From NCBI GenBank assembly GCA_039185015.1, contig JBCDAU010000002.1, positions 1 to 64,000 of the forward strand: DNA of 64,000 nucleotides. Direction: 5' to 3'. A program made the position numbers and the translations under genes. The notes beneath the pieces are model-generated. The model was not told the origin of the DNA. It made no database searches and worked only from the letters and a program-made list of their open reading frames with translations. Source of the DNA: JBCBSZ01 sp039185015 (GTDB taxonomy: Bacteria; Actinomycetota; Acidimicrobiia; Acidimicrobiales; Poriferisodalaceae). This document shows, piece by piece, positions 26,428 to 35,543 of the stretch (position 1 is the first letter of the stretch; every line of letters begins with the position of its first letter).

Positions 26428-27648
26428 TCAACGCGGCCCGACCGCGCCGTTGCCCTTCAGTCGGTCGAGCTCGCCGTCGTCGAGATCGAGCAGGTCGCGG
26501 AGCACGTCGTCGGTGTCGGCGCCACGACCGACGTAGGCACCGCGCGCTCGGGACTCGGCGGTGTGGAGGCGGAACGGCGAGGCCACCAGCTCGAACTCGC
26601 CGGCCTCCGGGTGCTCGACCGCCTCGAACGCACCGGTGGCGCGGACCTGCGGGTCGGTGACGACCTCGTCGACGGTGGACACCGGCGCCCAGACGATGCC
26701 GTGGTCGTCGAGGATCGGCGCCCACTCGTCCCGGGTCTTCGTCGCGACGACCCGATCCAGGGCCTCGATCAGCGCGGCCATGTTCCGGAACCGCGCCATC
26801 GGGGTGGCGTACTCGGGATGGTCGGTCAGCTCGGATACGCCGAGCGCCGTGCAGAACGCCGGCCAGCCCCGCACGTGGTCGACGATGGCGAACTGCACCC
26901 AGCGGTCGTCGGCGCAGCGGTAGGCCTCGGCGAGCGGCGACACGGCCTCGGTCCTCGATCGAAGGCTCGGTGCACGGCCGTCGGCGAGCGCGTTGGACAG
27001 GTCGAAGCCGAGCGTCCAGGTGGCGGAGCGCAGCAGCGACGCCTCGACGACCTGGCCGCGCCCGCTGAGGTCACGGGCCCGCAATGCGGTCATGATCCCG
27101 GCGAAGAGCGCGAGACCGGCGACGTGATCGCCCTGGGCGGCCCGGAACCGGCCGGGCGTGCCGTCCGGCGATGCGAGCAGCGACGCGGTGCCCGAGCGGG
27201 CGAAGTAGGCCGTGGTGTCGAAGCCCGGTCGGTCGATCTCGTCGCCCCGCTCGCCGTAGCCGGTGAGCGTGGCGACCACGAGGTCGGGTTTGACGGCGAG
27301 CAGGTCGGCGGCGTCGACGCCGTATCGCTGCCGGCGCTCGGGCAGCAGGTTCATCACGACCACGTCGCACACGGCCGCCAGGCGGTGCACCACGTCGCGG
27401 CCGTCGTCGGTGTCGAGGGCGACGGCGATCGAGCGCTTGCCTCGGTTGACGAACTGCATCGGGTGGTCTGGGTTGACCTCACCCTCCGGCACCTTCGCCT
27501 GGCGCATCGCGCCCCACATGGCGTCACCACCCGGCGGTTCGACCTTGATCACGTCGGCGCCGAGGTCGGCCATGATCGCCGCCGCGCTCGGCGCCGCGGC
27601 GAAGTTGGCGAGCTCCAGGACCCGGACGCCGCCGAGCGGATCGACCAC
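26428..27648 (-). CDS. Class III CoA-transferase (CaiB/BaiF family)
   Basis: This 406-residue protein has the family N-terminus GVRVLELANFAAAPSAAAIMADLGADVIKVEPPGGD, the NRGKRSIAVALDTDDGRDVV segment, and a later GTPGRFRAAQGDHVAGLALFAGI with the catalytic aspartate position (QGDH). It moves CoA between acyl groups or, in some members, racemizes acyl-CoA. It lies opposite the FadD-type ligase, so both may act on the same unknown substrate. The start is GTG. Confidence 0.88.
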   Translation of the reverse strand: MVDPLGGVRVLELANFAAAPSAAAIMADLGADVIKVEPPGGDAMWGAMRQAKVPEGEVNPDHPMQFVNRGKRSIAVALDTDDGRDVVHRLAAVCDVVVMNLLPERRQRYGVDAADLLAVKPDLVVATLTGYGERGDEIDRPGFDTTAYFARSGTASLLASPDGTPGRFRAAQGDHVAGLALFAGIMTALRARDLSGRGQVVEASLLRSATWTLGFDLSNALADGRAPSLRSRTEAVSPLAEAYRCADDRWVQFAIVDHVRGWPAFCTALGVSELTDHPEYATPMARFRNMAALIEALDRVVATKTRDEWAPILDDHGIVWAPVSTVDEVVTDPQVRATGAFEAVEHPEAGEFELVASPFRLHTAESRARGAYVGRGADTDDVLRDLLDLDDGELDRLKGNGAVGPR

Positions 27649-27690
27649 CGTTGCCGCCTACGCCCAGCCCATGGCGGCCTCGGCCATGCC

Positions 27691-30600
27691 CTACGCCGCC
27701 CGCTCGGTGCGCTCGGAGACGACCTTGGAGGAGCCGCCGGCCTGCATCGACACACCGATGAGCGCGTCAGCCGCCTCCATCGTGCGCTTCTGGTGCGACA
27801 CCAGCAGCAGCTGCGCCTCGCCCCGGAAGTCCTCGATCAACGAGAGGAACCGGCTGAGGTTGAGATCGTCGAGGGCGGCCTCGACCTCGTCGAGGACGTA
27901 GAAGGGCGACGGCCGGCTGCGGAACACCGAGAACAGGAACGCCATAGCGGTCAGCGAGCGCTCGCCGCCCGAGAGCAGCGACAGCTTGCGGACGTTCTTG
28001 CCCGACGGCTTCGCCTCGATCTCGATGCCGGTCCCGAGCAGATCGCCCGGATCGCTCAGGGCGAGCTTGCCGGTGCCGCCGGGGAACAGGCGCTCGAACA
28101 GCCGCTCGAAGTTGGCCTGCACGTCGGCGAAGGCCGCGGCGAAGGTGGTCATGATCTCGGCGTCGACGGCCGAGATCACCTTGCCGAGCTCGCGGCGGGT
28201 GCGACGCACGTCGTCGAGCTGGGAGCCGAGGAACTCCTCGCGCTCGGTCAGCTCGGCGTGCTCCTGGAGGGCGAGCGGGTTGACCGGGCCCAGGACCCGG
28301 AGCTCGCGCTCGAGCTCCTTCAGGTGAACCGGCGCCGAGGTGCCTTCGGGCAGCGCGGGCAACGGGGCGGCGATCGCATCGTCGGACGAGGCGCCGAGCT
28401 CGTCGCGCAACGTGGCGGTGAGCTGCTCGATGCGGAGGCGAGCCTCGGTGGCGTCGAGCTCGGCGCGGCGCTTCCGCTCGCGGTCGGCCTCGAGCTCCTT
28501 CTCCTCGGCCGTGCGATCCTTGCGCAACGTGTCGATGCGGGTGAGCAGCTCACGCGACCGCTCGGTGCGGGCCCGATGTCGTTCTCGTGCGGCCTCGGTC
28601 AGCGTCTCGACCCGGCCGCCGCGAACGGTCAGCACGCCGGCCATGCGGTCGAGGGTGCGGAGATCGGTCTCGAGCGCGAGCCGGCGGCGCTGCGCCTCGA
28701 CCCGCTCGTCGGCGTAGCGGGCGAGACGGGTCTCGACGGCCTCCAGCCGGGTGCGCAGCAGCTCACGGCGCTCGGCGATGCCGGCGGCCCTCACCTCGAG
28801 GTCGGAGCGGAGCTGCACGACCGCCCGCTCGCGAGCCACGAAGCGGTCGTGGGCGCTGCGGCGGTCGGCGGCGGCGATCTCGAGCTCGGCGGCGCGATCG
28901 GTGGCGTCCTTGGTCTCGACCCGCACGACCTCGAGCCGCTGACGGCCCTCGGTCAGTCGATGGGTCAGCGCCTGGCTCTCGCCGTCGACCGCGGCCATGC
29001 GGGTCGCGGCGCCCTCGAGCTCGGAGCGGGTCGAGGCCACCGTGGCCTCGTCGGCCTCCACGCGGCGGGTGGCCCGAGCCGCGGTCGCGGCTGCCACCTT
29101 GTCGGCCTCCACCGCAGCCGAGCGCCTCCCCGCAGCCACGAGGAGTGCCTCGCGGGCGTCGTCCGCAGCCTGCTCGGCGCGCTCGTGCGCGGCCCGCGCC
29201 TCGTCGAGGGCGGCACCGGTGGCACCCGTGGGATCGCCGCCGACCCGCCACCCGTCGACGGAGAACCGCTGGCCAGCGGGGGTGACCACGACCAGGTCGG
29301 GGTGCTGGGCGGCGGCGATCGAGGCCGCTTCCCAGCCGTCGCGCACCAGCACGGCCCGCTGGAGCAGCAGGTCGAGCAGCGCGTCGACCTGGGGCCGGCG
29401 ACCACGCACGAGGGCGCGGACCGGTTCGCCGATCGGGGCGGCCGGCAGCGCACCGCCTCGGGCCACACCGAGCGCGAGCACGGCGCCCGTGTGCTCACCG
29501 GCGAGCAGCGATGACAGGGCACGGCGGGCGCCGTCGGCGTCGGCGACCACGGTGGCCCGCAGTGCCTCGCCGATCGCGGCCTCGACGGGGGCCTCGGCGC
29601 CCCGTTCGATGTCGACGAGATCGAGCAACGAACCGAGGACGCCATCGACCTCGCGCAGCAGATCGGCGCCGGCCGACGACCTAGCCTGGGCGAGGGCGAG
29701 GTCGAGGGCGTCGACGGTCGCCGAGGCGGCACTGGCCTCGGCCCCGGCGAGCTCGGCACGATCGGCGGCCTCCTGGCGCGCCGTCTCGGCGGCGACGAGG
29801 TCGGCGGCCGCTCGCTCGGCGGCGGCGACGGCACCCGGCAGCGCCTCGGCGGCGGCGCCCAGCTCGACCTCGGCGGCGGCGAGCACGGCCACGCACTCGT
29901 CGTGGCGGGTGCGGTCGGAGCGAAGGCGGTCGTCGAGGCGCGCCTGCTCGGCCTCGGCGGCGGCGACCTCGGCCTCGAGCCGGGCGAGCTCGGCGCGCGA
30001 CGCGGCGGCCGTGCGGGCCGCCTCGGCGGCGAGGTCGGCCACCGGCAGACCGTCGTCGGCCAGTTCGATGCGCGACTCGTCGAGCGCGGCTTCCTGGTCG
30101 GCGACCTCGTCGAGGTCACCGACGAGCGCCGCCGCGGCCTGGTCGACCTCGGCCAGCTGGCTGGTCAGCCCGGCGGCGTCGGCCTCGAGGCTGGCGACCA
30201 CCGCCTCGTCGAGCAGCTTGTCGACGTCGCGCTCGACGGAGCGCCGACGCTCGGCCACGCGACCCCGGAGTCCACGGCACCGCTCGCGCAACGCCTCGAG
30301 GCGGGGCAGCTCGTCGCCGTCGTCGCCGGCAGCCTCGCGGGACCGGAGCGCGGCCTCGGCCTCGAGCAGCGCGGCGTCGAGCTCGGCGAGGCGAGCACGG
30401 CGCTCACCATCGCGGCGATCGATGGCGGTCATCGCGTCGGTGGCGGTGGTCATCTTGGCGGTGAGGCTGTGCAGCTCGCGGCCGTTCAGGTGGAGCCGCA
30501 GCGCCCGGAGCTCCTCGACGAGTCGACCGTGCCGTTGGGCGGCTTCGGCCTGGCGGGCCAGCGGCTTGAGCTGGCGCCGCACCTCCCGCAGGAGATCCTG

Positions 30601-31173
30601 GAGCCGGATGAGGTTGGCCTCGGTGGAGGCGAGCCGACGCTCGGCCTTCTCCTTGCGCTTCCGGTACTTGAGGACGCCAGCCGCCTCCTCGATGACCGAG
30701 CGTCGGTCCTCGGAACGAGCAGAGAGGACGGCATCGATCTGGCCTTGGGCGACGATGACGTGCTGCTGACGCCCCACGCCGGTGTCGGAGAGCAGCTCCT
30801 GGATGTCGAGCAGCCGGCAGGGCACGTTGTTGATGGCGTACCCGCTGTCACCTGAGCGGAAGAGCGTCCGGGTGATCGTGACCTCGGTGAACTCGATCGG
30901 GAGCTCGCCGTCGCTGTTGTCGAGGGTGAGCGAGACCTCGGCCCGGCCCAGCGCCGGACGTTCGCTGGTGCCGGCGAAGATGACGTCGTCCATCTTCTGG
31001 CCGCGCATCGCCCGCGGGCCCTGCGCGCCGAGGACCCACGTGATGGCGTCGACCACGTTGGACTTGCCGGAGCCGTTGGGCCCGACCACGACCGTGACCC
31101 CGGGCTCGAAGTCGATGCGCGCCGTGTCGGCGAACGACTTGAACCCCTTGATGACCAGCGACTTCAGGTGCAT
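27691..31173 (-). CDS. smc: Chromosome segregation protein SMC
   Basis: This 1160-residue protein has the head Walker A GPNGSGKSN (residues 31-39), long coiled coils on both sides of a hinge near residues 510-640, and the C-terminal head with signature LLSGGERSLTAMAFLF and Walker B FYVLDEVEAALDD. It compacts and resolves chromosomes with ScpA/ScpB, which are not in this window. It follows the Fpg-like gene by 18 bases and ends the minus-strand block that starts at rsmD/coaD. A GGGGGGA site precedes the ATG. Confidence 0.97.
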   Translation of the reverse strand: MHLKSLVIKGFKSFADTARIDFEPGVTVVVGPNGSGKSNVVDAITWVLGAQGPRAMRGQKMDDVIFAGTSERPALGRAEVSLTLDNSDGELPIEFTEVTITRTLFRSGDSGYAINNVPCRLLDIQELLSDTGVGRQQHVIVAQGQIDAVLSARSEDRRSVIEEAAGVLKYRKRKEKAERRLASTEANLIRLQDLLREVRRQLKPLARQAEAAQRHGRLVEELRALRLHLNGRELHSLTAKMTTATDAMTAIDRRDGERRARLAELDAALLEAEAALRSREAAGDDGDELPRLEALRERCRGLRGRVAERRRSVERDVDKLLDEAVVASLEADAAGLTSQLAEVDQAAAALVGDLDEVADQEAALDESRIELADDGLPVADLAAEAARTAAASRAELARLEAEVAAAEAEQARLDDRLRSDRTRHDECVAVLAAAEVELGAAAEALPGAVAAAERAAADLVAAETARQEAADRAELAGAEASAASATVDALDLALAQARSSAGADLLREVDGVLGSLLDLVDIERGAEAPVEAAIGEALRATVVADADGARRALSSLLAGEHTGAVLALGVARGGALPAAPIGEPVRALVRGRRPQVDALLDLLLQRAVLVRDGWEAASIAAAQHPDLVVVTPAGQRFSVDGWRVGGDPTGATGAALDEARAAHERAEQAADDAREALLVAAGRRSAAVEADKVAAATAARATRRVEADEATVASTRSELEGAATRMAAVDGESQALTHRLTEGRQRLEVVRVETKDATDRAAELEIAAADRRSAHDRFVARERAVVQLRSDLEVRAAGIAERRELLRTRLEAVETRLARYADERVEAQRRRLALETDLRTLDRMAGVLTVRGGRVETLTEAARERHRARTERSRELLTRIDTLRKDRTAEEKELEADRERKRRAELDATEARLRIEQLTATLRDELGASSDDAIAAPLPALPEGTSAPVHLKELERELRVLGPVNPLALQEHAELTEREEFLGSQLDDVRRTRRELGKVISAVDAEIMTTFAAAFADVQANFERLFERLFPGGTGKLALSDPGDLLGTGIEIEAKPSGKNVRKLSLLSGGERSLTAMAFLFSVFRSRPSPFYVLDEVEAALDDLNLSRFLSLIEDFRGEAQLLLVSHQKRTMEAADALIGVSMQAGGSSKVVSERTERAA

Positions 31174-31191
31174 GCCGTCCCCCCGAACGCC

Positions 31192-32019
31192 TCAGACCTG
31201 GTAGTCGGAGTAGAAGTGGACCTTGCCGTCGACCTTGGCCTTCAGCACCTCGCCACGCCCGTTCCGCGACCGCTCACCGGCTCGGTCGTACACCTCGACG
31301 TACTCGTCGAACCCACCGGGCTCACCGAACACGTCGACGTAGCCGGTGGCGCTCGCCCCCCGGTACTTGATGCCGTTGTGGATGGTCTCGACCAGCGCCC
31401 GATAGAGCCGGCGGACCTCCTGGTTGGTGAGGTCGTTGGCCTTGCGTCCACCGCGGAGCAGGGCGTGGTGGAGGATCTCGTCGGAGTAGACCGGCCCGAT
31501 CCCGACCACGAACTCCGGGTTGGTGAGCAGCGACTTGAGCTTGTCGGTGCGGGGAAGGACGCGGCGCCCGAACTCGACCCACGAGATGGGCTCCTCGACG
31601 GGGTCGAGGCCGAGGGTGGCCAGCTCGGGATGGAGCTCGGCCAGCTCGTCGGCACCGATCACGGCCATCCGGGCGTTCCCGTCGGGGTCGACCAGGCGCA
31701 GCTGCCCGCCCTGGGTGAACGTGATGACGACGACGGTGCCGTCGATGTCGGCGTCCTTGTTGGCGGCGCGGCGGATGGTGGTGCCGTCACCCAGCTGGAT
31801 CAGCAGCAGCTGGTCCTCGGGGAGATCGACGGTCAGGAGCAGGCCGCGCCGCCGCACCGTCCCGACCTTCACGCCGTCGAGCGCCCCGGTGAAGTCCTTG
31901 CGGGTGCGGTGATGGGGGATGGCGGCGTTGGACGACACGTCGACCGACTTGACCTTCTTGCCCGAGATCTCCTTGTCGAGATCCCGTCGCACGGTCTCGA
32001 TCTCCGGCAGCTCGTACAT
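31192..32019 (-). CDS. Fpg/MutM-like protein lacking catalytic and zinc residues
   Basis: This 275-residue protein aligns with formamidopyrimidine-DNA glycosylase from end to end: MYELPEIETVRRDL, TVRRRGLLLTVDL, GIGPVYSDEILHHALL (helix-two-turn-helix) and the C-terminal FDEYVEVYDRAGE. The N-terminal nucleophile Pro2 is Tyr2, the lysine of the RRGK loop is leucine, the asparagine of GIGN is proline, and the four zinc cysteines are gone (ERSRNG and FYSDYQ in their places). It sits exactly where mutM lies between rnc and smc in actinobacteria. It may bind DNA without cutting, or do something new. Confidence 0.88.
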   Translation of the reverse strand: MYELPEIETVRRDLDKEISGKKVKSVDVSSNAAIPHHRTRKDFTGALDGVKVGTVRRRGLLLTVDLPEDQLLLIQLGDGTTIRRAANKDADIDGTVVVITFTQGGQLRLVDPDGNARMAVIGADELAELHPELATLGLDPVEEPISWVEFGRRVLPRTDKLKSLLTNPEFVVGIGPVYSDEILHHALLRGGRKANDLTNQEVRRLYRALVETIHNGIKYRGASATGYVDVFGEPGGFDEYVEVYDRAGERSRNGRGEVLKAKVDGKVHFYSDYQV

Positions 32020-32045
32020 CGTGTGGCTCGTTCCCGTCGAAGTGG

Positions 32046-32741
32046 TCAGTCGGTCGTTGTGTCGTCGAGGCCCAACAGGTCATGGGCGGCTGCCGCCGCG
32101 GCCTGTTCGGCTTGTTTCTTGGAGCGCCCCTCGCCCTCACCCACCAGTGTCCCATCCAGGATCGCCCGAGCCCGGAACCACTTGGCATGGTCGGGTCCGG
32201 ACTCGTCCACGTCGTAGTGCACCGGGGGCGCCGAGATGCGGGCGGCGTACTCCTGGAGGCGGGTCTTCGCGTCACCCAGCGTCGACATCGCGACGCGGTC
32301 CTCGAGCAGGCCGAGGACGAATCGGGCGGCGACGTCGTAGCCGCCGTCGAGGTAGACCGCCCCGATGACGGCCTCGAGGGCGTCGGCCAGGATGGACGGC
32401 TTCTCGCGCCCCCCGCTGGTCTCCTCACCCCGCCCGAGGTGGAGGTGGGAGCCGAGGTCGACCTCGTCCGCCACGTCGGCCAACGTGGTCGAGTTGACGA
32501 GCGAGGCCCGCAGCTTGGCGAGATCGCCCTCGCTGAACTCCGGGAAGCGGGCGTGGATGTGCTCGGTGACGACGAGCCCGAGCACGGAGTCACCCAGGAA
32601 CTCCAGGCGCTCGTTCGACGCTCGGCCCTCGTTCTCGGCGCACCACGATCGGTGCGTGAGCGCCCGCTCCAGCAGCGCGGGATCGGACAGCTCGTGACCG
32701 ATGCGGGCGATGAGGGGGGCCGGGTCGACGGGCTCGTTCAG
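32046..32741 (-). CDS. rnc: Ribonuclease III, probable CTG start
   Basis: The frame encodes IGHELSDPALLERALTHRSW, then NERLEFLGDSVLGLVV (RNase III signature), ADALEAVIGAVYLDGG (second metal site) and a C-terminal dsRNA-binding domain (LQEYAARIS, KKQAEQAAAAAAHDLL). The first ATG/GTG/TTG in frame is the GTG at 32585, which would remove the catalytic signature. The best upstream start is a CTG at 32741 that overlaps the acpP stop as CTGA, giving 231 residues, normal for the family. Translation is probably coupled to acpP. It processes rRNA and other double-stranded RNA. Confidence 0.88.
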   Translation of the reverse strand: MNEPVDPAPLIARIGHELSDPALLERALTHRSWCAENEGRASNERLEFLGDSVLGLVVTEHIHARFPEFSEGDLAKLRASLVNSTTLADVADEVDLGSHLHLGRGEETSGGREKPSILADALEAVIGAVYLDGGYDVAARFVLGLLEDRVAMSTLGDAKTRLQEYAARISAPPVHYDVDESGPDHAKWFRARAILDGTLVGEGEGRSKKQAEQAAAAAAHDLLGLDDTTTD

Positions 32742-33043
32742 GAGGACGATCCCGAACCGAGCCGACCCACCACGTAGTCGACGGCGTCGCGCACGGTCTT
32801 CAGGTCCTCGAGGTCCTCGTCATCGATCCGGAAGCCCACCGTGCGCTCACCGAGCTCCTCCTCGAGGGCTTCGACCAGCTCGATCAGCGCCAGCGAGTCG
32901 GCATCGAGATCGTCGACGAACGCCGACCCCTCCGAGATGCGAGTCGGCTCGATCTCGAGGATGTCGGCCAGCTGCTCCCGGATGAGCTCGAGCACCTCGT
33001 CGCGGCTCGGGGGCGTTCCGGTCACGTGGGTCTCGGCGGGCAA
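32738..33043 (-). CDS. acpP: Acyl carrier protein
   Basis: This 101-residue protein carries the phosphopantetheine serine in DDLDADSLALIELV near residue 50. It is longer than usual because of about 15 extra residues at the start and 8 at the end. The start is TTG with GAGGAG 7 bases upstream. It lies between plsX and rnc, matching a fatty-acid/phospholipid role. Confidence 0.94.
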   Translation of the reverse strand: MPAETHVTGTPPSRDEVLELIREQLADILEIEPTRISEGSAFVDDLDADSLALIELVEALEEELGERTVGFRIDDEDLEDLKTVRDAVDYVVGRLGSGSSS

Positions 33044-33111
33044 CCTGGCTCCTCGTCGCAGTAGGCGGCGTCGAGCTTAACGGTGTTCTGGGCGATCGGA
33101 CGGGAGAAAGC

Positions 33112-34080
33112 TCAGTCCGCGACGGCGTCGGCGAGGCGGTCGACGAGACCCGCGTCGCTCAGGCTGCGGGCGACGCGGAGTGCGTTCACGATGGCCTCGG
33201 GCGTCGACGATCCGTGGCTGATCACGCACACACCGTCCGTGCCGAGCAGCAGCGCTCCGCCATAGGTGTCGGGATGCATCTGCGCGGCGAGGGGCGCCAA
33301 CGCCCCGATGGCGGCCGCGCCGCCGTCGTCGAGCCCGCCGAGCGCATCGACGATAGCCGCGACGAAGGCCTGCAGCGCGCCCTCGAGGGTCTTCAGCACG
33401 ACGTTGCCGGTGAACCCGTCGGTCACGACGACGTCGACGGCGTCGCTCATCACGTCGCGACCCTCGACGTTGCCGATGAAGTTCAGCCCCGACGCGGCGA
33501 GCAGACCGTGGGTCTCCTTGACGAGCGCGGTGCCCTTGGTGGGTTCCTCACCGATCGACAGCAGCCCGACCCGCGGGGTGGCGATGTCGAAGCGCTCGGT
33601 GGCGTATGCCGAGCCCATCTGGGCGAACTGCAACAGCCAGGCGGACTGCACCTCGGCCATCGCGCCGGCGTCGACCAGGGTGGTGGGCGTGGAGCCCGGT
33701 ACCGGGATCGGGGCCGCGATCGCGGGACGGTTCACACCGCGGATGCGGCCCATCCGCAGGAGGGCAGAGGCCGCGGTCGCACCGGTGTTGCCAGCCGAGA
33801 CCATCGCCGCGGCGACGTCGTCGCGCACCAGCTCGGCGGCGCGCACCAGCGAGGAGTCCTTCTTACGACGGACCGACGAGGCGGCGTCGTCGTCCATGGC
33901 GATGACCTCGGAGGCCTCGTGGACGGGTATTCCCCTGGTGTCACCGATCTCGTCGGGACGGCCGACGAGGATGACCTCGATGCCGTGCTCGTCGCGGGCC
34001 TGGACGGCTCCGTCGACGATCGCACCGGGAGCGTGATCGCCCCCCATGGCATCCAGCGCGATGGGCAGCGTGGAGCTCAT
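33112..34080 (-). CDS. plsX: Phosphate acyltransferase PlsX
   Basis: This 322-residue enzyme makes acyl-phosphate from acyl-ACP for phospholipid synthesis. It begins PIALDAMGGDHAPGAIVDGA and has MVSAGNTGATAASALLRMGRI and VDVVVTDGFTGNVVLKTLEG. It lies between rpmF and acpP as in many bacteria. Confidence 0.96.
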   Translation of the reverse strand: MSSTLPIALDAMGGDHAPGAIVDGAVQARDEHGIEVILVGRPDEIGDTRGIPVHEASEVIAMDDDAASSVRRKKDSSLVRAAELVRDDVAAAMVSAGNTGATAASALLRMGRIRGVNRPAIAAPIPVPGSTPTTLVDAGAMAEVQSAWLLQFAQMGSAYATERFDIATPRVGLLSIGEEPTKGTALVKETHGLLAASGLNFIGNVEGRDVMSDAVDVVVTDGFTGNVVLKTLEGALQAFVAAIVDALGGLDDGGAAAIGALAPLAAQMHPDTYGGALLLGTDGVCVISHGSSTPEAIVNALRVARSLSDAGLVDRLADAVAD

Positions 34081-34099
34081 CGGTGTCGAAGCGCTGGGC

Positions 34100-34279
34100 T
34101 CAGTCGACCTCGACGGCGACCCGGCCGCCGTACCAGCCGCAGTTCCAGCACACGACGTGGGGAAGCTTGGCGACGGAGCAGTTGGGGCAGATGCTGCGGG
34201 CCGGCGCCGTCATCCGCATGTTCGCGGAGCGGCGGCTGCGGCTCTTCGACTTCGAGGTGCGCTTCTTCGGGACGGCCAT
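34100..34279 (-). CDS. rpmF: 50S ribosomal protein L32
   Basis: A 59-residue frame starts MAVPKKRTSKSKSRSRRSAN and carries a zinc site: ICPNCSVAKLPHVVCWNCG. This is L32, a small 50S protein. The stop is 19 bases before the plsX start. Length and motifs are normal for the family. Confidence 0.95.
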   Translation of the reverse strand: MAVPKKRTSKSKSRSRRSANMRMTAPARSICPNCSVAKLPHVVCWNCGWYGGRVAVEVD

Positions 34280-34374
34280 GCGATGCTCGGACTTCTCGGG
34301 GCGCGCCGCTGCAGGGCGCGTTCTGAACGGACCAGATGAGGCTACCGGTTTCGAGCGGCGTTGCTACCCGGCCA

Positions 34375-34437
34375 GGGCCCGGAACCACCGGAGCTCCGTC
34401 CTCCTCGCGGGGTCCTCGCTCTGACGGGCTACCGGCT
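34375..34437 (-). repeat. Intergenic repeat element, copy D (diverged)
   Basis: On the minus strand this reads GCCGGTAGCCCGTCAGAGCG, then AGGACCCCGCGAGGAGG and CGGAGCTCCGG. It matches copies A and B in order and spacing but with more changes. It lies between DUF177 and rpmF, which run in the same direction. Confidence 0.6.
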
Positions 34438-34450
34438 CGGCGAGCGGTCG

Positions 34451-34975
34451 CTACTCCTCGGGCAGGTCGAGTTGGTCGAGCACGGCCCACCGCGGATCCC
34501 TCGTTGGCTCCGCAGCCCCGTCGCCGTCGTCCTCGGGTTCGCCTGGCGCGTCCCGGCCGCAGATCGTGCACCGGTCCTCGCCGTCGAGCGGCGGACCGGG
34601 AGCGAACGGCAGCTCGAGCGTGACGACGTCGCGGACCAGCGGTGCCAGATCGATCTCGTCGCCCTCCAGCGGGTAGGTCTCACCCTCGACGTGGTCGCGG
34701 GTGAAGATCTCGACGACCGAGACCTCGATCGAGCCGGCGAGGTCGTCGCCGCAGCGACGACACGGCGCCTCCCAGCCGGCGCGGACGGTGCCGTGGAGCG
34801 AGACGTCGCCGGTCGACTCCTCGAGGGTCGCCTCGATCTCGACCCGGCCGTCGTCGGCGACGGTGGTCTCGACCACCGTGACGGCGTCGATGCGACCGCT
34901 GCGCACGATCGGCTCGCGGGTGGCCAGGGCCCGGCGCAGGTCGCCGGATCGGACCCGGAGCTCGTCGGTGCTCAG
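34451..34975 (-). CDS. DUF177 (YceD) family protein, probable CTG start
   Basis: The protein has the YceD features of a beta-rich core with two CxxC pairs (APCRRCGDD and DRCTICGRD) and the LPLEGDEIDLAPLVRD-like middle. The first ATG/GTG/TTG is the GTG at 34906, but family members have an N-terminal part that aligns with ELRVRSGDLRRALAT upstream of it. The only start that includes this part is a CTG at 34975, overlapping the sepIVA stop as CTGA. This gives 174 residues. YceD proteins are linked to 23S rRNA handling, and the gene is next to rpmF as usual. Confidence 0.83.
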   Translation of the reverse strand: MSTDELRVRSGDLRRALATREPIVRSGRIDAVTVVETTVADDGRVEIEATLEESTGDVSLHGTVRAGWEAPCRRCGDDLAGSIEVSVVEIFTRDHVEGETYPLEGDEIDLAPLVRDVVTLELPFAPGPPLDGEDRCTICGRDAPGEPEDDGDGAAEPTRDPRWAVLDQLDLPEE

Positions 34976-35538
34976 CCCTGCTCCTGGTCGAAGAAGGCGG
35001 CCGTGCCCTCCTCGGGCGCCGGCTCGGCGACCGGAGCGGGCTCGGCGACCGGCGGGTTGAGCTTGGCCCGGCCCTCGGCGACCGCCTGTCCGACACGGTC
35101 GAGCGCCACCTCGAACGAAGCGAGACGCTGGTCGCAGAAGTCCTCGACCTCCATGCGCAGCCGCCGGCCGTCCGTCTCGGCCTTGGCGACGATCTGACGG
35201 GCCTTCTCCTCGGCGGCCCGGGCGACCTCGGTGCGCATCACCAGCTGCTCGGCGCGGGCGCTGGCATCGCGGACGATCGCCTCGGCGTCGGCGCGCGCCT
35301 GGGCCAACACCTCCTCGCGCTCGCGCAGCACGTACCGGGCGCTCTCGATCTCGTTCGGCAGCTCGCGGAGCGCAGCGTCGAGCACGTCGATGACCTCCTC
35401 CTTGGAGATCATCACCGACGCCGACAGCGGCATCGGTCGGGCGGCGTCGACCACGTCGATCGCCCGGCGGATCAGCGCCTCGACGGTCGCGGGCGGGGGC
35501 GTCGCCGGCGCCGGCTGCTCAACGGGTTCGTCGTCCAC
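34972..35538 (-). CDS. sepIVA: SepIVA-like cell division/envelope protein (DivIVA family)
   Basis: This 188-residue protein has a short disordered N-terminus, a long coiled coil (about residues 45-155, with EIESARYVLREREEVLAQAR), and a proline/alanine tail. The order coaD-(this gene)-DUF177-rnc-fpg-smc matches the mycobacterial locus of SepIVA, which is needed for septation. It starts at a GTG whose -10 hexamer lies 7 bases upstream, inside the end of coaD. Its stop overlaps the DUF177 start. Confidence 0.78.
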   Translation of the reverse strand: MDDEPVEQPAPATPPPATVEALIRRAIDVVDAARPMPLSASVMISKEEVIDVLDAALRELPNEIESARYVLREREEVLAQARADAEAIVRDASARAEQLVMRTEVARAAEEKARQIVAKAETDGRRLRMEVEDFCDQRLASFEVALDRVGQAVAEGRAKLNPPVAEPAPVAEPAPEEGTAAFFDQEQG

Positions 35539-35543
35539 GTCGC

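Noticed and set aside
26401..29514. A 1037-codon open frame on the plus strand antisense to smc and the CoA-transferase gene
   Set aside because: It is a shadow of high-GC coding on the other strand: composition is Gly/Arg/Leu/Val-rich, no domain is seen, and smc is certain.
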